From a candidate division KSB1 bacterium (GTDB taxonomy: Bacteria > Zhuqueibacterota > Zhuqueibacteria > JANLFK01 > Oleimicrobiaceae): 64,000 bases of DNA. The stretch's first letter is position 1; each line of letters opens with the position of its first letter. The notes below the pieces were generated by a model, which worked only from the letters and a program-made list of their open reading frames with translations, did no database searches and was not told the origin of the DNA. Positions 42,744 through 51,427 of the stretch are shown here, one piece after another. Where the stretch lies: NCBI GenBank assembly GCA_024655945.1, contig JANLFK010000002.1, positions 411,139 to 475,138 of the forward strand, given 5' to 3'. The position numbers were made by a program, and so were the translations under genes.

Positions 42744-42965
42744 ATGGACCTCAACCCAATAGCGCGCGTGCTGCTCCTCTTCGGCCTCTTCCTCGCTGGG
42801 GTAGGCGTGGTGCTGCTGCTCGCCCGACAGGTTCCGTTCTTGGGGCGATTGCCTGGCGACATTCTCGTGCAACGCAAGAATTTCACTTTCTATTTTCCAA
42901 TCGCCACGTGTGTCGTGCTCAGCCTTGTTCTGAGCCTCATCCTCTATCTGTTCAGCAGGCGGTGA
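42744..42965 (+). CDS. DUF2905 small membrane protein
   Basis: A 73-residue protein with two membrane helices (VLLLFGLFLAGVGVVLLLA and ATCVVLSLVLSLILYLF) joined by the family motif LGRLPGDILVQRKNFTFYFP. DUF2905 proteins are short, widespread and uncharacterised. The ATG at 42744 follows a GGTGGG. The frame is open to 42654, inside the peptidase gene, but the family starts here. NfeD follows 38 bp later. Confidence 0.9.
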   Translation: MDLNPIARVLLLFGLFLAGVGVVLLLARQVPFLGRLPGDILVQRKNFTFYFPIATCVVLSLVLSLILYLFSRR

Positions 42966-43003
42966 AGCTGAAACGTGGCGTGCTCACACGAGGTAACCGC
43001 GTG

Positions 43004-44302
43004 ATGAAAAGATCCCTGTTGCGAGTTCTCTCACTCCTTGCCCTCCTCTTGGCCGTGAGCGCCGCAGCCTCAGGCGCCACTGGCCGCGTGCACGTCATCA
43101 AGGTCGAGGGGGACGTCAACCCGGTGTTGGCCCGCTTCATCATCCGGCATATCGAAAAGGCCGAGAAGGAACGTGCCGAGTGCCTGGTCATCAAGATGGA
43201 CACTCCTGGGGGATTAGTGCTCTCGACGCAGGACATCGTAAAGGGCATCCTGGGCGCCGACGTGCCAGTGGTGGTCTACGTGTGGCCCAGCGGAGGAGGG
43301 GCAGTGTCAGCCGGTGTGTTCATCACCATGGCGGCCCACTTTGCCATCATGGCCCCTGGCACAAACATTGGCGCCGCCCATCCGGTCGGCATCGGTGCGC
43401 AGGACACCTCCGCCACTATGGCGGAAAAGACCACCAATTGGGCAGCCGCGTGGATGCGCTCCATCGCCGAAAAGAGAGGGCGCAACGCCGACTGGGCAGA
43501 AAAGGCCGTGCGCGAGAGCGCCTCGATCACGGAAGAAGAGGCTTTGAAGAAGAAGGTGGTGGACTATGTCTGCGCCTCTCTGAAAGAGGTATTGGACACG
43601 CTGGACGGCAAAGAGACAGAGGTCGCTTCCGGACGCGTCACCCTGCACACCAAAGAGGCCACCATCCATGAGTACTCCATGGATTGGCGCTCTCTGATTC
43701 TGTACAAGATATCCAACCCGACCATCGCTTACATACTCCTGGTCCTGGGCATCTACGGCATCTTTTTCGAGCTTTCCAATCCCGGCTCGGTACTGCCCGG
43801 TGTAGTGGGCGGCATCTTCCTGATTCTGGCTTTCTTTGCGTTGCAACAGCTTCCGGTCCGGGCGGCCGGCCTGCTGCTGATTCTGTTCGCCATCGTGCTC
43901 TTCGTGCTGGAGGTGAAGGTCACCAGCTACGGCGTGCTTACCATCGGAGGAATCGTGGCAATGCTCATCGGTTCGCTTATGCTCTTCCAGGAGACCGCTA
44001 TGCCCAGCATGCGCATCGACTGGCGAGTGGCATTGGCTGCGGCGATCACCACGGGCCTGTTCTTCTTCTTCGCCATGGGCATGGCCCTGAAAGCCAAGAT
44101 GACCAAGCCCACCACTGGCAAAGAGGGACTTATTGGAGAGAAGGGGGTCGTAGTCACTGATCTGGCGCCCGAGGGACAGGTCAGGCTGCATGGCGAGATC
44201 TGGAGCGCTTACAGCGACGAGCCCATTCCCGCAGGACAGAAGATCCAGGTGGTGGGCGTGGATGGAATGAGCCTGAAAGTGAAGAAATTCGCCTCCAGTT
44301 AG
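43004..44302 (+). CDS. NfeD-family membrane serine protease (full-length, ClpP-like domain)
   Basis: A 432-residue NfeD protein of the long form. After a signal peptide (LSLLALLLAVSAAASGA) there is a ClpP-like protease domain with IKMDTPGGLVLS and the nucleophile Ser in GGGAVSAG (S102). The general-base Lys is probably K142 (AEKTTNWAAAW), 40 residues later, close to the spacing of the archaeal enzyme PH1510. Four or five membrane helices follow at about 230-370 and an OB-fold NfeD domain closes the protein (GEKGVVVTDLAPEG). The long form clips stomatin-like proteins, and a slipin gene follows 56 bp later. GAGG lies ten bases before the ATG; a GTG one codon earlier is possible. Confidence 0.93.
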   Translation: MKRSLLRVLSLLALLLAVSAAASGATGRVHVIKVEGDVNPVLARFIIRHIEKAEKERAECLVIKMDTPGGLVLSTQDIVKGILGADVPVVVYVWPSGGGAVSAGVFITMAAHFAIMAPGTNIGAAHPVGIGAQDTSATMAEKTTNWAAAWMRSIAEKRGRNADWAEKAVRESASITEEEALKKKVVDYVCASLKEVLDTLDGKETEVASGRVTLHTKEATIHEYSMDWRSLILYKISNPTIAYILLVLGIYGIFFELSNPGSVLPGVVGGIFLILAFFALQQLPVRAAGLLLILFAIVLFVLEVKVTSYGVLTIGGIVAMLIGSLMLFQETAMPSMRIDWRVALAAAITTGLFFFFAMGMALKAKMTKPTTGKEGLIGEKGVVVTDLAPEGQVRLHGEIWSAYSDEPIPAGQKIQVVGVDGMSLKVKKFASS

Positions 44303-44358
44303 CATCGGCCGCCTGCTCTGAGGCGGCTGCCACCGCATAACTCATTGGGAGGGTCATC

Positions 44359-45114
44359 ATGCAACCGTTCATCATCGTCATCGTCATTGCCTTCTTCCTG
44401 CTGCTGAGTGCCATCAAGATTTTGCGCGAGTACGAACGAGGCGTGATCTTTCGCCTTGGGCGGCTGGTGGGCGCCCGTGGCCCCGGCATCTTCTTGATCA
44501 TCCCGTTTGTGGACCGAATGGTGAAAGTGAGTCTCCGTACCGTCGCCATGGACGTGCCGCCGCAAGACGTCATCACGCGGGACAACGTGTCGGTGAAAGT
44601 GAACGCAGTTCTCTACTTCCGCGTCATGGACCCTGCTAAGGCAGTGGTGGAAGTGGAAGACTACCTTTTCGCCACCTCTCAGCTGGCGCAAACCACCCTG
44701 CGCAGCGTGCTCGGGCAGGCTGAGTTGGACGAGCTTCTCTCTGCGCGCGACAAGATCAACCGCGAGCTGCAGCAGATCATCGATCACCAGACCGACCCCT
44801 GGGGCATCAAGGTCTCCATGGTGGAGGTCAAGCACGTCGACCTGCCGGTGGAGATGCAGCGCGCCATGGCCCGGCAGGCAGAGGCTGAGCGCGAGCGGCG
44901 CGCCAAGGTGATCAACGCCGAGGGCGAATTCCAGGCATCCAGAAAGCTCGCCGACGCCGCCAAAGTGATCGCCTCGGAGCCGATGGCCATGCAGCTGCGC
45001 TTCCTGCAGACGCTTACCACCATCGCCTCGGAGAACAATTCCACGACCGTTTTCCCGCTTCCCATCGAACTCGTAAAGCCATTCCTCGAAGCGGAGAAGA
45101 AGCGAAGGCGATAG
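44359..45114 (+). CDS. Slipin/stomatin-family SPFH protein
   Basis: A 251-residue SPFH-domain protein. One N-terminal membrane helix ([18 protein letters not shown]) is followed by the SPFH domain ([14 protein letters not shown], then [17 protein letters not shown]) and a long charged helix ([20 protein letters not shown]). Slipins assemble in rings on the inner membrane and are substrates of NfeD proteases. The gene pair is one of the most common bacterial associations. GGAGG lies before the ATG. A terminator follows at 45175-45206. Confidence 0.94.
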   Translation: MQPFIIVIVIAFFLLLSAIKILREYERGVIFRLGRLVGARGPGIFLIIPFVDRMVKVSLRTVAMDVPPQDVITRDNVSVKVNAVLYFRVMDPAKAVVEVEDYLFATSQLAQTTLRSVLGQAELDELLSARDKINRELQQIIDHQTDPWGIKVSMVEVKHVDLPVEMQRAMARQAEAERERRAKVINAEGEFQASRKLADAAKVIASEPMAMQLRFLQTLTTIASENNSTTVFPLPIELVKPFLEAEKKRRR

Positions 45115-45174
45115 ACTGCGGCATTAACGCCCTGGGCGCCCGTCCAGCGAAGTGGCGCGCGTGTGCAGGCGCAG

Positions 45175-45206
45175 AGAAGGCGGGGCATGCAGCCTCGCCT
45201 TCTTTT
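45175..45206 (+). terminator. Intrinsic terminator after the slipin gene
   Basis: An eight-bp stem AGAAGGCG (45175-45182) with CGCCTTCT (45196-45203), extended by two G-C pairs, is followed by TTTTCC. It closes the peptidase-to-slipin operon. Confidence 0.7.
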
Positions 45207-45282
45207 CCGCCAAATCCGGTCAATGCCGTGCCGGGCGCCAGAGGTGGCTTGCAGAAGAGATCCGGGCTGACTACTGCAGGGT

Positions 45283-46410
45283 ATGCTTTCCGACGAGGAC
45301 ATCGAACAGTATCGGCGTGAATTCCCCATAGTGCCGGAATATGCGTATCTCAATCATGCCTCCAACGCACCAGAGTCGCGGCGTGTGCAAGAGAGAATCC
45401 AGGCGCACCTGCGCGACTGTGAGTACGGCGACCTGAAAGAAGAGGCGTGGCACGAGTACGCAGAAAAGACCCGACAGCACCTGGCGGGGCTCATCCACAC
45501 TCATCCCGACGAGGTCACTTTTGTTCAGAGCGTGACGGCAGCGGCCGCCGTTGTGGCCCAGGCACTGCGCCTGCAGCCGGGGGACAACGTGGTCACCCCG
45601 GTCAATCAGTTCCCCGCGAACATCTACCCTTGGCTGAACCTGCAAAATCTCGGGGTGGAAATTCGCCTCGTCCGGCTTCTTCGCGACGGCTCGCTCGATG
45701 CCCTGGCAGAGGCCATCGACCGCCGCACCAGGCTAGTCAGCATCTGCTTCGTCGAATACGATGACGGCTGGCGGCATGACCTCGCTGAGGTGGGTCGCCT
45801 GTGTCGCGAAAGGAATGCCCTCTTCTTTGTAGACGGGACCCAAGGCGTAGGTGCGCTCCACTTTGATGTGCGAGAAATAGGTGCCGACTTTGTCGCCGTC
45901 AACGGCGTCAAGTGGCTGATGGGCCCCTGGGGGCAAGGGATGCTCTACGTGCGCAAAGAGCTCCTCCCCGCCCTCTTCACTCCTACGCTCGGTTGGCTGA
46001 GCGTGGAAAATCCGGCCGCATTCACGGACATAACGCAGCCGTTCAGGCAGTCGGCGCGCCGATTCGAAGGGGGATGCCAAAACCTGCTGGGCATTGCCGG
46101 CCTGGGTGCCAGCGTGGAGATGTTGTTAGAAGTCGGCATCCCATCTATTGAAGAGCGGCTCCTCTGGCTCACCGCTTTAGCGGCTTCGTTGGTAGCGGAG
46201 AGGGGCTACGAGGTGGTCACCCAGATGGTAGATGGCCACCGCTCGGGGATTCTCAGCTTCCGGCACCCCACTGTGGAGGCAGGGGTCATCTACGCGAAGC
46301 TGCTCAAGGAAAAGGTGGTGACCTCTGAGCGCAATGGGCTGCTCCGGATCTCGCCGCACTTTTACAACAACGCGCAGGACATCGAGCGGCTGGTAGCGGC
46401 CTTGCCGTAG
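45283..46410 (+). CDS. Class V aminotransferase / cysteine desulfurase-like PLP enzyme
   Basis: A 375-residue fold-type I PLP enzyme. The N-terminal YAYLNHASNAPESRRV is the usual class V opening. FFVDGTQGVGALHFDV carries the Asp that holds the cofactor, and VNGVKWLMGPWGQGMLY the PLP-binding Lys. The mobile cysteine loop of real cysteine desulfurases is not evident, so it may be an aminotransferase or lyase of the isopenicillin-N epimerase-like branch. No neighbour points to a pathway. The gene stands alone between a terminator and a lipoprotein gene. Substrate unknown. Confidence 0.88.
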   Translation: MLSDEDIEQYRREFPIVPEYAYLNHASNAPESRRVQERIQAHLRDCEYGDLKEEAWHEYAEKTRQHLAGLIHTHPDEVTFVQSVTAAAAVVAQALRLQPGDNVVTPVNQFPANIYPWLNLQNLGVEIRLVRLLRDGSLDALAEAIDRRTRLVSICFVEYDDGWRHDLAEVGRLCRERNALFFVDGTQGVGALHFDVREIGADFVAVNGVKWLMGPWGQGMLYVRKELLPALFTPTLGWLSVENPAAFTDITQPFRQSARRFEGGCQNLLGIAGLGASVEMLLEVGIPSIEERLLWLTALAASLVAERGYEVVTQMVDGHRSGILSFRHPTVEAGVIYAKLLKEKVVTSERNGLLRISPHFYNNAQDIERLVAALP

Positions 46411-46460
46411 CGATTCCGTAAGGGTATCTGCGGTCTGGTCATGGAGATGAAGGAAACCGT

Positions 46461-47702
46461 ATGATGCGCAGTGTTCTCCTGCTCGCTTGTGTAGGCTTGG
46501 TGCTCGGCTGTGCATCGCACCAGCCGCAGCTCGGTCATGGTGACTCTTCGCTCAGCGAGCTCGCGCTCGCCGTGAAGCTGGCTCCCCACGACGTCGATGC
46601 CCGGGTAAGACTGGGCCAGGCGCTCGCTGGCGCTGGTCAATATCGGCTGGCCGTGGCCCAGTTCGACAGCGCTCTTTCCCTCATGCCGGACTATCCCTGG
46701 GCACTGTATGAGAAAGGTCAGACCCTGCGGGCGTTGGGCTTTGCTGCGGAAGGCAAGCGGCTGATTCGGCGTGCCGTCGACTCTCCCCAGGGAGCGGAGG
46801 TTCTCGCTCGCTTAGGCCGCCAGCTCGGCAGGCCCTTCCATATTGAGCAACTCACCAGTGGCCCTCATGACCATGCGTTCCCTTCCTGGTTTCCGGACGG
46901 GCGGCGTATCGCCGTGCAGACAAATCGCACCGGCAACTGGGAAATCTTCGTCCTGGACCTTGCCTCAGGAAGCCTGACCCAGCTCACCGAGCATCCGGCT
47001 CGCGACGAGGCTCCCTGCGCGGCGCGGGACGGCCGACTTGTGGCGTTCACTTCCACACGCGACAGCCAACCGGCGCGAGACCCTCGACAGCAGCAGCGGG
47101 AAATCTACCTGCTCGATGTGCCATCAAGGCACGTGCGGCAGTTGACCAGGAGCCATGCCGACGATTTCCATGCCGTCTTCTCCCCAGACGGGGCGCGGCT
47201 CTTCTACGTCTCTACACCCCTGGGGGAGACCGGCACGCGTAGCGTGATGTCCATGCAGTTGGACGACCTCACGCCAATAACCCTGACCCAACCTGGCGAA
47301 GACTGCTTCGCACCCGAGGTTTCGGCTGACGGAGGTTTTCTGCTCTTCGTCAAGGAACACGAAGGACGTTCTCTCCTCTGCGAGATGGACCTGGCCAAGA
47401 AGCGGGTGCGCGTGGTGACTGACACGTTGGGCGTGAAGGCGGCGCCGGCCTTTTCTCCGGACGGCACCACGATCGCCTTCGCCGCCAAGGACAGGGGGAA
47501 GTACGACCTCTACCTCATCCGCAGAGACGGCGGCAATCTGCAGCAGCTTACCAACGACCAGGCCATTGACGGGCACCCCCGCTTTTCGCCTGATGGCAAG
47601 AGGCTTGTTTTCCATTCGAATCGCACAGGGACGTTTCAGCTCTACCTGGTGGAACTAACTCGCCCCCCCTCAGTAGAAGAGTTGCAGGATTTCTTCCAGT
47701 AG
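46461..47702 (+). CDS. TolB-like beta-propeller lipoprotein with TPR N-terminus
   Basis: A 413-residue lipoprotein (lipobox LVLGC, C17). Residues about 30-100 form TPR-like helices (DVDARVRLGQALAGAGQY, then YPWALYEKGQTLRALG). Residues about 130-400 hold repeated PD40/TolB blades of the type FPSWFPDGRRIAVQTN, VFSPDGARLFYVS, AFSPDGTTIAFAAK and RFSPDGKRLVFHSN. Such propellers bind proteins or peptidoglycan at the cell envelope; TolB itself works with Pal. The TPR plus PD40 pairing is frequent in FCB bacteria. The ATG has AAGGAAA upstream. Partner unknown. Confidence 0.88.
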   Translation: MMRSVLLLACVGLVLGCASHQPQLGHGDSSLSELALAVKLAPHDVDARVRLGQALAGAGQYRLAVAQFDSALSLMPDYPWALYEKGQTLRALGFAAEGKRLIRRAVDSPQGAEVLARLGRQLGRPFHIEQLTSGPHDHAFPSWFPDGRRIAVQTNRTGNWEIFVLDLASGSLTQLTEHPARDEAPCAARDGRLVAFTSTRDSQPARDPRQQQREIYLLDVPSRHVRQLTRSHADDFHAVFSPDGARLFYVSTPLGETGTRSVMSMQLDDLTPITLTQPGEDCFAPEVSADGGFLLFVKEHEGRSLLCEMDLAKKRVRVVTDTLGVKAAPAFSPDGTTIAFAAKDRGKYDLYLIRRDGGNLQQLTNDQAIDGHPRFSPDGKRLVFHSNRTGTFQLYLVELTRPPSVEELQDFFQ

Positions 47703-48507
47703 GCTTGGGCACCTGTCGGTTCTCTGGCGAGCGATTCCCTCGAGCCTGCGATGTGCCATGTGCATGGCGGAGAGGATCGGGCAAGAAAAAACAGCTTGAT
47801 TTTCAGCGATTTTTTCCATACTTTGCTGTGCGTCCGGGCGCAGAGGCGCAGCCACAGCACGGACTGCCCAGAGGCGGCGCGCACTGCACGGTTCAGCAGC
47901 CGGCTCCGTGCGCGCCAGAGGCAAATGAATCTGAACACCATCACTCTTCAGCAAGGCAGTCGTTGTGCTCCTCCGGCGCGTGAACGTTGACCCTGGCCCC
48001 CTACTGGTGCTTCACCCATCCGATTAGGCAAGTGCAGGACAAAGGCGTTGATTCTCCACCTGTGGTGGCGGCCATTGCGCTGTGCAACGGCTCCCTGGCC
48101 CGAGAAGGCGACAAGCTCGCTCGCGCAGCTTTCCAACGTGTCGGTTTGTTCTCTGTGACCACTGCCGGCAGTTCGAAGACGGCTCAGAGCGGGTGTGCCG
48201 TTCGTCAGTGGAGTGCCGGACGGCAGGCGTTGCTGCCGGTGCCTCTTGTCCAGCCGAATTAGAAAAACGGGGCTGTAGCGAATCAGGGCATGTGTTCTGG
48301 GCATGGAGTTCCTCTTCTCTGTCCTGGTCAGCGTACGCAGCACGGTGCTTTCCTTGGAAAAGGACCAAAAGGGCCATGGTCACCAGGGCTCAAACGGCTG
48401 GCGCTACTGCCGGAGAAAACGCACATGGGCCCAGCAGCGGGCGACGCAGGCGGGATGATTCAGGAGCCTCGAGGCGCTCTGACCAGTCTTGTGACTGAGA
48501 TCGAGCC
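47703..48507. other. 805-bp intergenic stretch before radA with a lone promoter
   Basis: No convincing protein gene is present: the open frames on both strands overlap each other, are rich in Arg, Ser and Pro, and lack good ribosome sites. A promoter-like element is found at 47796-47824. The stretch could hold an untranslated leader or a small RNA that I could not recognise. No tRNA, tmRNA, SRP RNA or RNase P RNA signature was seen. Confidence 0.45.
47796..47824 (+). promoter_or_regulatory. Sigma70-like promoter, target unclear
   Basis: TTGATT (47796-47801), 17-bp spacer, TACTTT (47819-47824), with GC before the -35. The next annotated gene, radA, begins 684 bp downstream. The start is expected near 47831. 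Confidence 0.5.
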
Positions 48508-49881
48508 GTGAGCGAGATAAAGAAGCAGAAGAGCAGATTCGTCTGTCAATCGTGTGGCTATGTCTCGCCCAAATGGCTGGGCCGGTGCACCGAATGTGGG
48601 GCCTGGAACAGCTTCGTGGAGGAGAGAGTTGTCCCTCAGCCGGCCCGTGCTCAGCGTGCGCCCGCCACTCCGGTGAGCAAACCGCTCCGCCTCTCAGAAG
48701 TCGAGGTCACCGAGGAGATCCGGCTTTGCACCCCCTTCACTGAATTCAACCGTGTGTTAGGCGGAGGAATCGTGCCGGGATCGGTCATCCTGGTGGGTGG
48801 CGACCCAGGGATCGGCAAGTCGACGCTTATGCTCCAGCAGGCCATGGCACTGGCTGGCCCTGATCGCCCGGTCCTCTACGTGTCGGGCGAAGAGTCCGCC
48901 CGCCAGACCAAGATGCGCGCCGATCGCCTTGGGCCCTCCACAGAGCACGTCTACGTGCTGGCCGAGACAAACTTGGACGCGGTGCTGGAGGCAGGAGAGG
49001 AAGTGCAGCCTGGTCTGGTGGTCATCGACTCCATTCAGACCATGTACAAGCCGCTCTTCGAGAGTGCCCCGGGGAGCATTAGCCAGGTGCGGGAGTGCGC
49101 GCTGGAGCTCATCACGCTGGCCAAGAGGAGTGCCATACCCATCTTTCTCATCGGCCATGTAACCAAGGAAGGTTACATTGCCGGGCCAAAGACTCTGGAA
49201 CACATGGTCGACACCCTGCTCTTGTTCGAGGGCGACCGCGACCACATGTACCGCGTCCTGCGCGCGGTGAAGAATCGTTTCGGCTCGACGCGGGAAATCG
49301 GCGTCTTCGAGATGACCGAAAAGGGGCTGGTCGAAGTGACAAACCCCTCGGCCTTCTTCCTCTCCGAGCGACGCGGCGATGCCAGCGGCAGTGCGGTCGG
49401 GTGCATCCTGGAAGGGACCAGGCCAATCCTGGTGGAGATTCAGGCCTTGGTTGCACCCAGCAGTTTTGGCGTGCCGCAGCGCACCAGCTCGGGTGTTGAC
49501 CCCCGCAGGGTGGCACTGCTGCTTGCGGTGCTGGAAAAGAGGGTTGGGCTCCGTCTGGGCACCTTTGATGTCTTCGTGAACGTGGCTGGCGGGGTGCGCT
49601 TGGATGAGCCTGCCGCAGACCTGGGCATCGCTGTGGCCATTGCTTCGAGCATGCAGAACAAGGTGGTCGATCCTAAGGCAATAGTCGTGGGCGAGGTCGG
49701 CCTGGGTGGAGAGGTACGTGCCGTGGCCCACCTGGACAAGCGCCTGGCCGAGGCGCAGCGCATGGGGTTCCAGCGCGCCGTCGTTCCGCATTCAAGCATG
49801 CGCGCCACACGACGCGTGGCCGGTGTCACCGTCAAGGGCGTCGAGCGGATCGAACAGGCGCTCAAAGAGCTGCTCACTTAG
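48508..49881 (+). CDS. radA: DNA repair protein RadA (Sms)
   Basis: A 457-residue RadA. An N-terminal C4 zinc finger (C13, C16, C27, C30) precedes a RecA-like ATPase with Walker A GGDPGIGKST and the RadA-specific KNRFGST motif. A Lon-protease-like C-terminal domain follows (VFVNVAGGVRLDEPAADLG). RadA is a hexameric helicase-like motor that speeds branch migration in recombination. The start is a GTG at 48508. The order radA, tgt, yajC, fmt, rsmB forms a tightly packed housekeeping run. Confidence 0.97.
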   Translation: MSEIKKQKSRFVCQSCGYVSPKWLGRCTECGAWNSFVEERVVPQPARAQRAPATPVSKPLRLSEVEVTEEIRLCTPFTEFNRVLGGGIVPGSVILVGGDPGIGKSTLMLQQAMALAGPDRPVLYVSGEESARQTKMRADRLGPSTEHVYVLAETNLDAVLEAGEEVQPGLVVIDSIQTMYKPLFESAPGSISQVRECALELITLAKRSAIPIFLIGHVTKEGYIAGPKTLEHMVDTLLLFEGDRDHMYRVLRAVKNRFGSTREIGVFEMTEKGLVEVTNPSAFFLSERRGDASGSAVGCILEGTRPILVEIQALVAPSSFGVPQRTSSGVDPRRVALLLAVLEKRVGLRLGTFDVFVNVAGGVRLDEPAADLGIAVAIASSMQNKVVDPKAIVVGEVGLGGEVRAVAHLDKRLAEAQRMGFQRAVVPHSSMRATRRVAGVTVKGVERIEQALKELLT

Positions 49882-49889
49882 GGAGACGG

Positions 49890-51050
49890 GTGCGCTTCAC
49901 CATCGCGAAGAAAGACCCGAGTTCGGCCGCACGCACCGGAGTGCTGCACCTGGCCCATGGCGAGGTGGAGACCCCCGCCTTTATGCCGGTGGGAACGCAG
50001 GGAACGGTCAAGACCTTGTCGCCAGATGACCTGGTCGCCTGCGGTGCCCAGATCATTCTCAGCAACACGTACCACCTCTATCTGCGCCCCGGCGTGGAGC
50101 TGGTGCGGAAAGCAGGGGGCATCCAGCGTTTCGCCGCGTGGTACCGCCCGGTGCTCACCGACAGCGGCGGCTACCAGGTCTTTAGCCTCGCCGAGTTGCG
50201 CAAGGTCACCCAGGAGGGAGTGCGCTTCCAATCGCACCTTGATGGCTCCTATCCCTTCTTCACCCCGGAACTGGTGGTGGAGCTACAGCGCGCCCTGGGC
50301 TCAGACATTGCGATGGTGTTGGACGAGTGCACGCCATACCCATGTGAGTGGGGCTACGCACGAAGCTCTATGGACATGACCGTACGCTGGGCAGAGAGGA
50401 GCAAGAAGCGCTGGCAGGAGACCACTCCGCTCTTTTCCTTCGAGCAGAGTCTCTTTGCCATTGTCCAGGGGAGCACCTACGCCGACCTGCGCGGAGAGTG
50501 TTGCGATCGCCTAGTTGGGCTCGATTTCCCCGGCTACGCCATCGGCGGCGTGTCCGTGGGCGAGCCCAAGACCGCGCTGTACGAGGTCACGGAACTGTGT
50601 GCCCAGCAGCTCCCGCCGGAAAAGCCGCGCTATCTGATGGGCGTGGGCAAGCCTGAAGATCTGATTCGATGCGTGGCAATGGGCATCGACCTTTTCGACT
50701 GTGTGATACCCACGCGCAACGGGCGTAACGGCACGGTGTTTACCCGTCGCGGTCCCCTGGTGGTCAAGAACGCAACGTGCAGCGAGGATTTCCGTCCCAT
50801 CGACGACGACTGCGACTGCTACGCGTGTCGCACCTTCAGTCGGGCCTACATTCGCCACCTGTTCCAGGCGGAGGAAATCCTCGCTCTGCGGCTGGCTACG
50901 ATCCACAACCTAACCTTCTACCTGCGACTCATGGCGGAAATGCGAGCAGCAATCGCCGAAGAGAGGTTGGAGGCCTGGAGCAGGAGCTTCTTGGCAGAAT
51001 ACCTCTCCGGCGCGGACGAAAGCGAACCAAACGGAAGGAGGATGACGTGA
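49890..51050 (+). CDS. tgt: tRNA-guanine transglycosylase
   Basis: A 386-residue TGT. It swaps guanine-34 for preQ1 in tRNAs with GUN anticodons on the route to queuosine. The active-site Asp lies in DSGGYQVFSL (D91), the nucleophile Asp in GIDLFDCVIPTRNGRNG, and the zinc site in CDCYACRTFSRAYIRHL. Start is a GTG at 49890, eight bases after radA, behind GGGAG. The end overlaps the yajC start as GTGA. A QueG-like gene lies downstream at 55397-56116. Confidence 0.97.
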   Translation: MRFTIAKKDPSSAARTGVLHLAHGEVETPAFMPVGTQGTVKTLSPDDLVACGAQIILSNTYHLYLRPGVELVRKAGGIQRFAAWYRPVLTDSGGYQVFSLAELRKVTQEGVRFQSHLDGSYPFFTPELVVELQRALGSDIAMVLDECTPYPCEWGYARSSMDMTVRWAERSKKRWQETTPLFSFEQSLFAIVQGSTYADLRGECCDRLVGLDFPGYAIGGVSVGEPKTALYEVTELCAQQLPPEKPRYLMGVGKPEDLIRCVAMGIDLFDCVIPTRNGRNGTVFTRRGPLVVKNATCSEDFRPIDDDCDCYACRTFSRAYIRHLFQAEEILALRLATIHNLTFYLRLMAEMRAAIAEERLEAWSRSFLAEYLSGADESEPNGRRMT

Positions 51051-51361
51051 CTGCTTTTCTCCCTGCGCTCATGCTGAGCGCATCCGGGTCGGCAGGCACC
51101 AAGCCTGCCATGGGCATGTTTCTTTGGATCTTTTTGCTGATCCTCATCATGTACTTTTTCTTCATCCGTCCGCAGGCAAAGCGGCAGAAGGAAGTGCGCC
51201 AGATGTTGGCGAGCATCCAGAAGGGCGACCGCGTGCTGACGGTGGGCGGCATCTACGGCGTCGTGGTCGGCGAAAAGGAGCAGGAGAACATCGTCATCCT
51301 GAAGATTGCCGAAAACGTGAAGGTCGAGGTGGCCAAGGACAGGATCGTGCACAAGGCGTGA
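51047..51361 (+). CDS. yajC: Preprotein translocase accessory protein YajC
   Basis: A 104-residue inner membrane protein with one helix (MFLWIFLLILIMYFFFI) followed at once by RPQAKRQKEVRQML, the YajC signature, then the cytoplasmic GDRVLTVGGIYGVV domain. It is part of the SecDF-YajC complex. The start is a GTG overlapping the tgt stop, in the common tgt-yajC order. No secD or secF follows; the next gene is fmt, 66 bp later. Confidence 0.95.
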   Translation: MTAFLPALMLSASGSAGTKPAMGMFLWIFLLILIMYFFFIRPQAKRQKEVRQMLASIQKGDRVLTVGGIYGVVVGEKEQENIVILKIAENVKVEVAKDRIVHKA

Positions 51362-51427
51362 CCAGCAGGTGGCTTCTTGCCTCCTTGCGGGCGCTACCCA
51401 GTCACTCAATCCACTCTGCGGAGGGCT

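Noticed and set aside
48304..48459. A 51-codon ORF between the promoter at 47796 and radA
   Set aside because: No SD, no recognisable fold, and overlapping frames are equally open.
49271..49282. A copy of AGAATCGTTTCG, identical to LacI operator O2
   Set aside because: It lies inside the codons of the conserved RadA motif KNRFGST, so chance is the simplest explanation.
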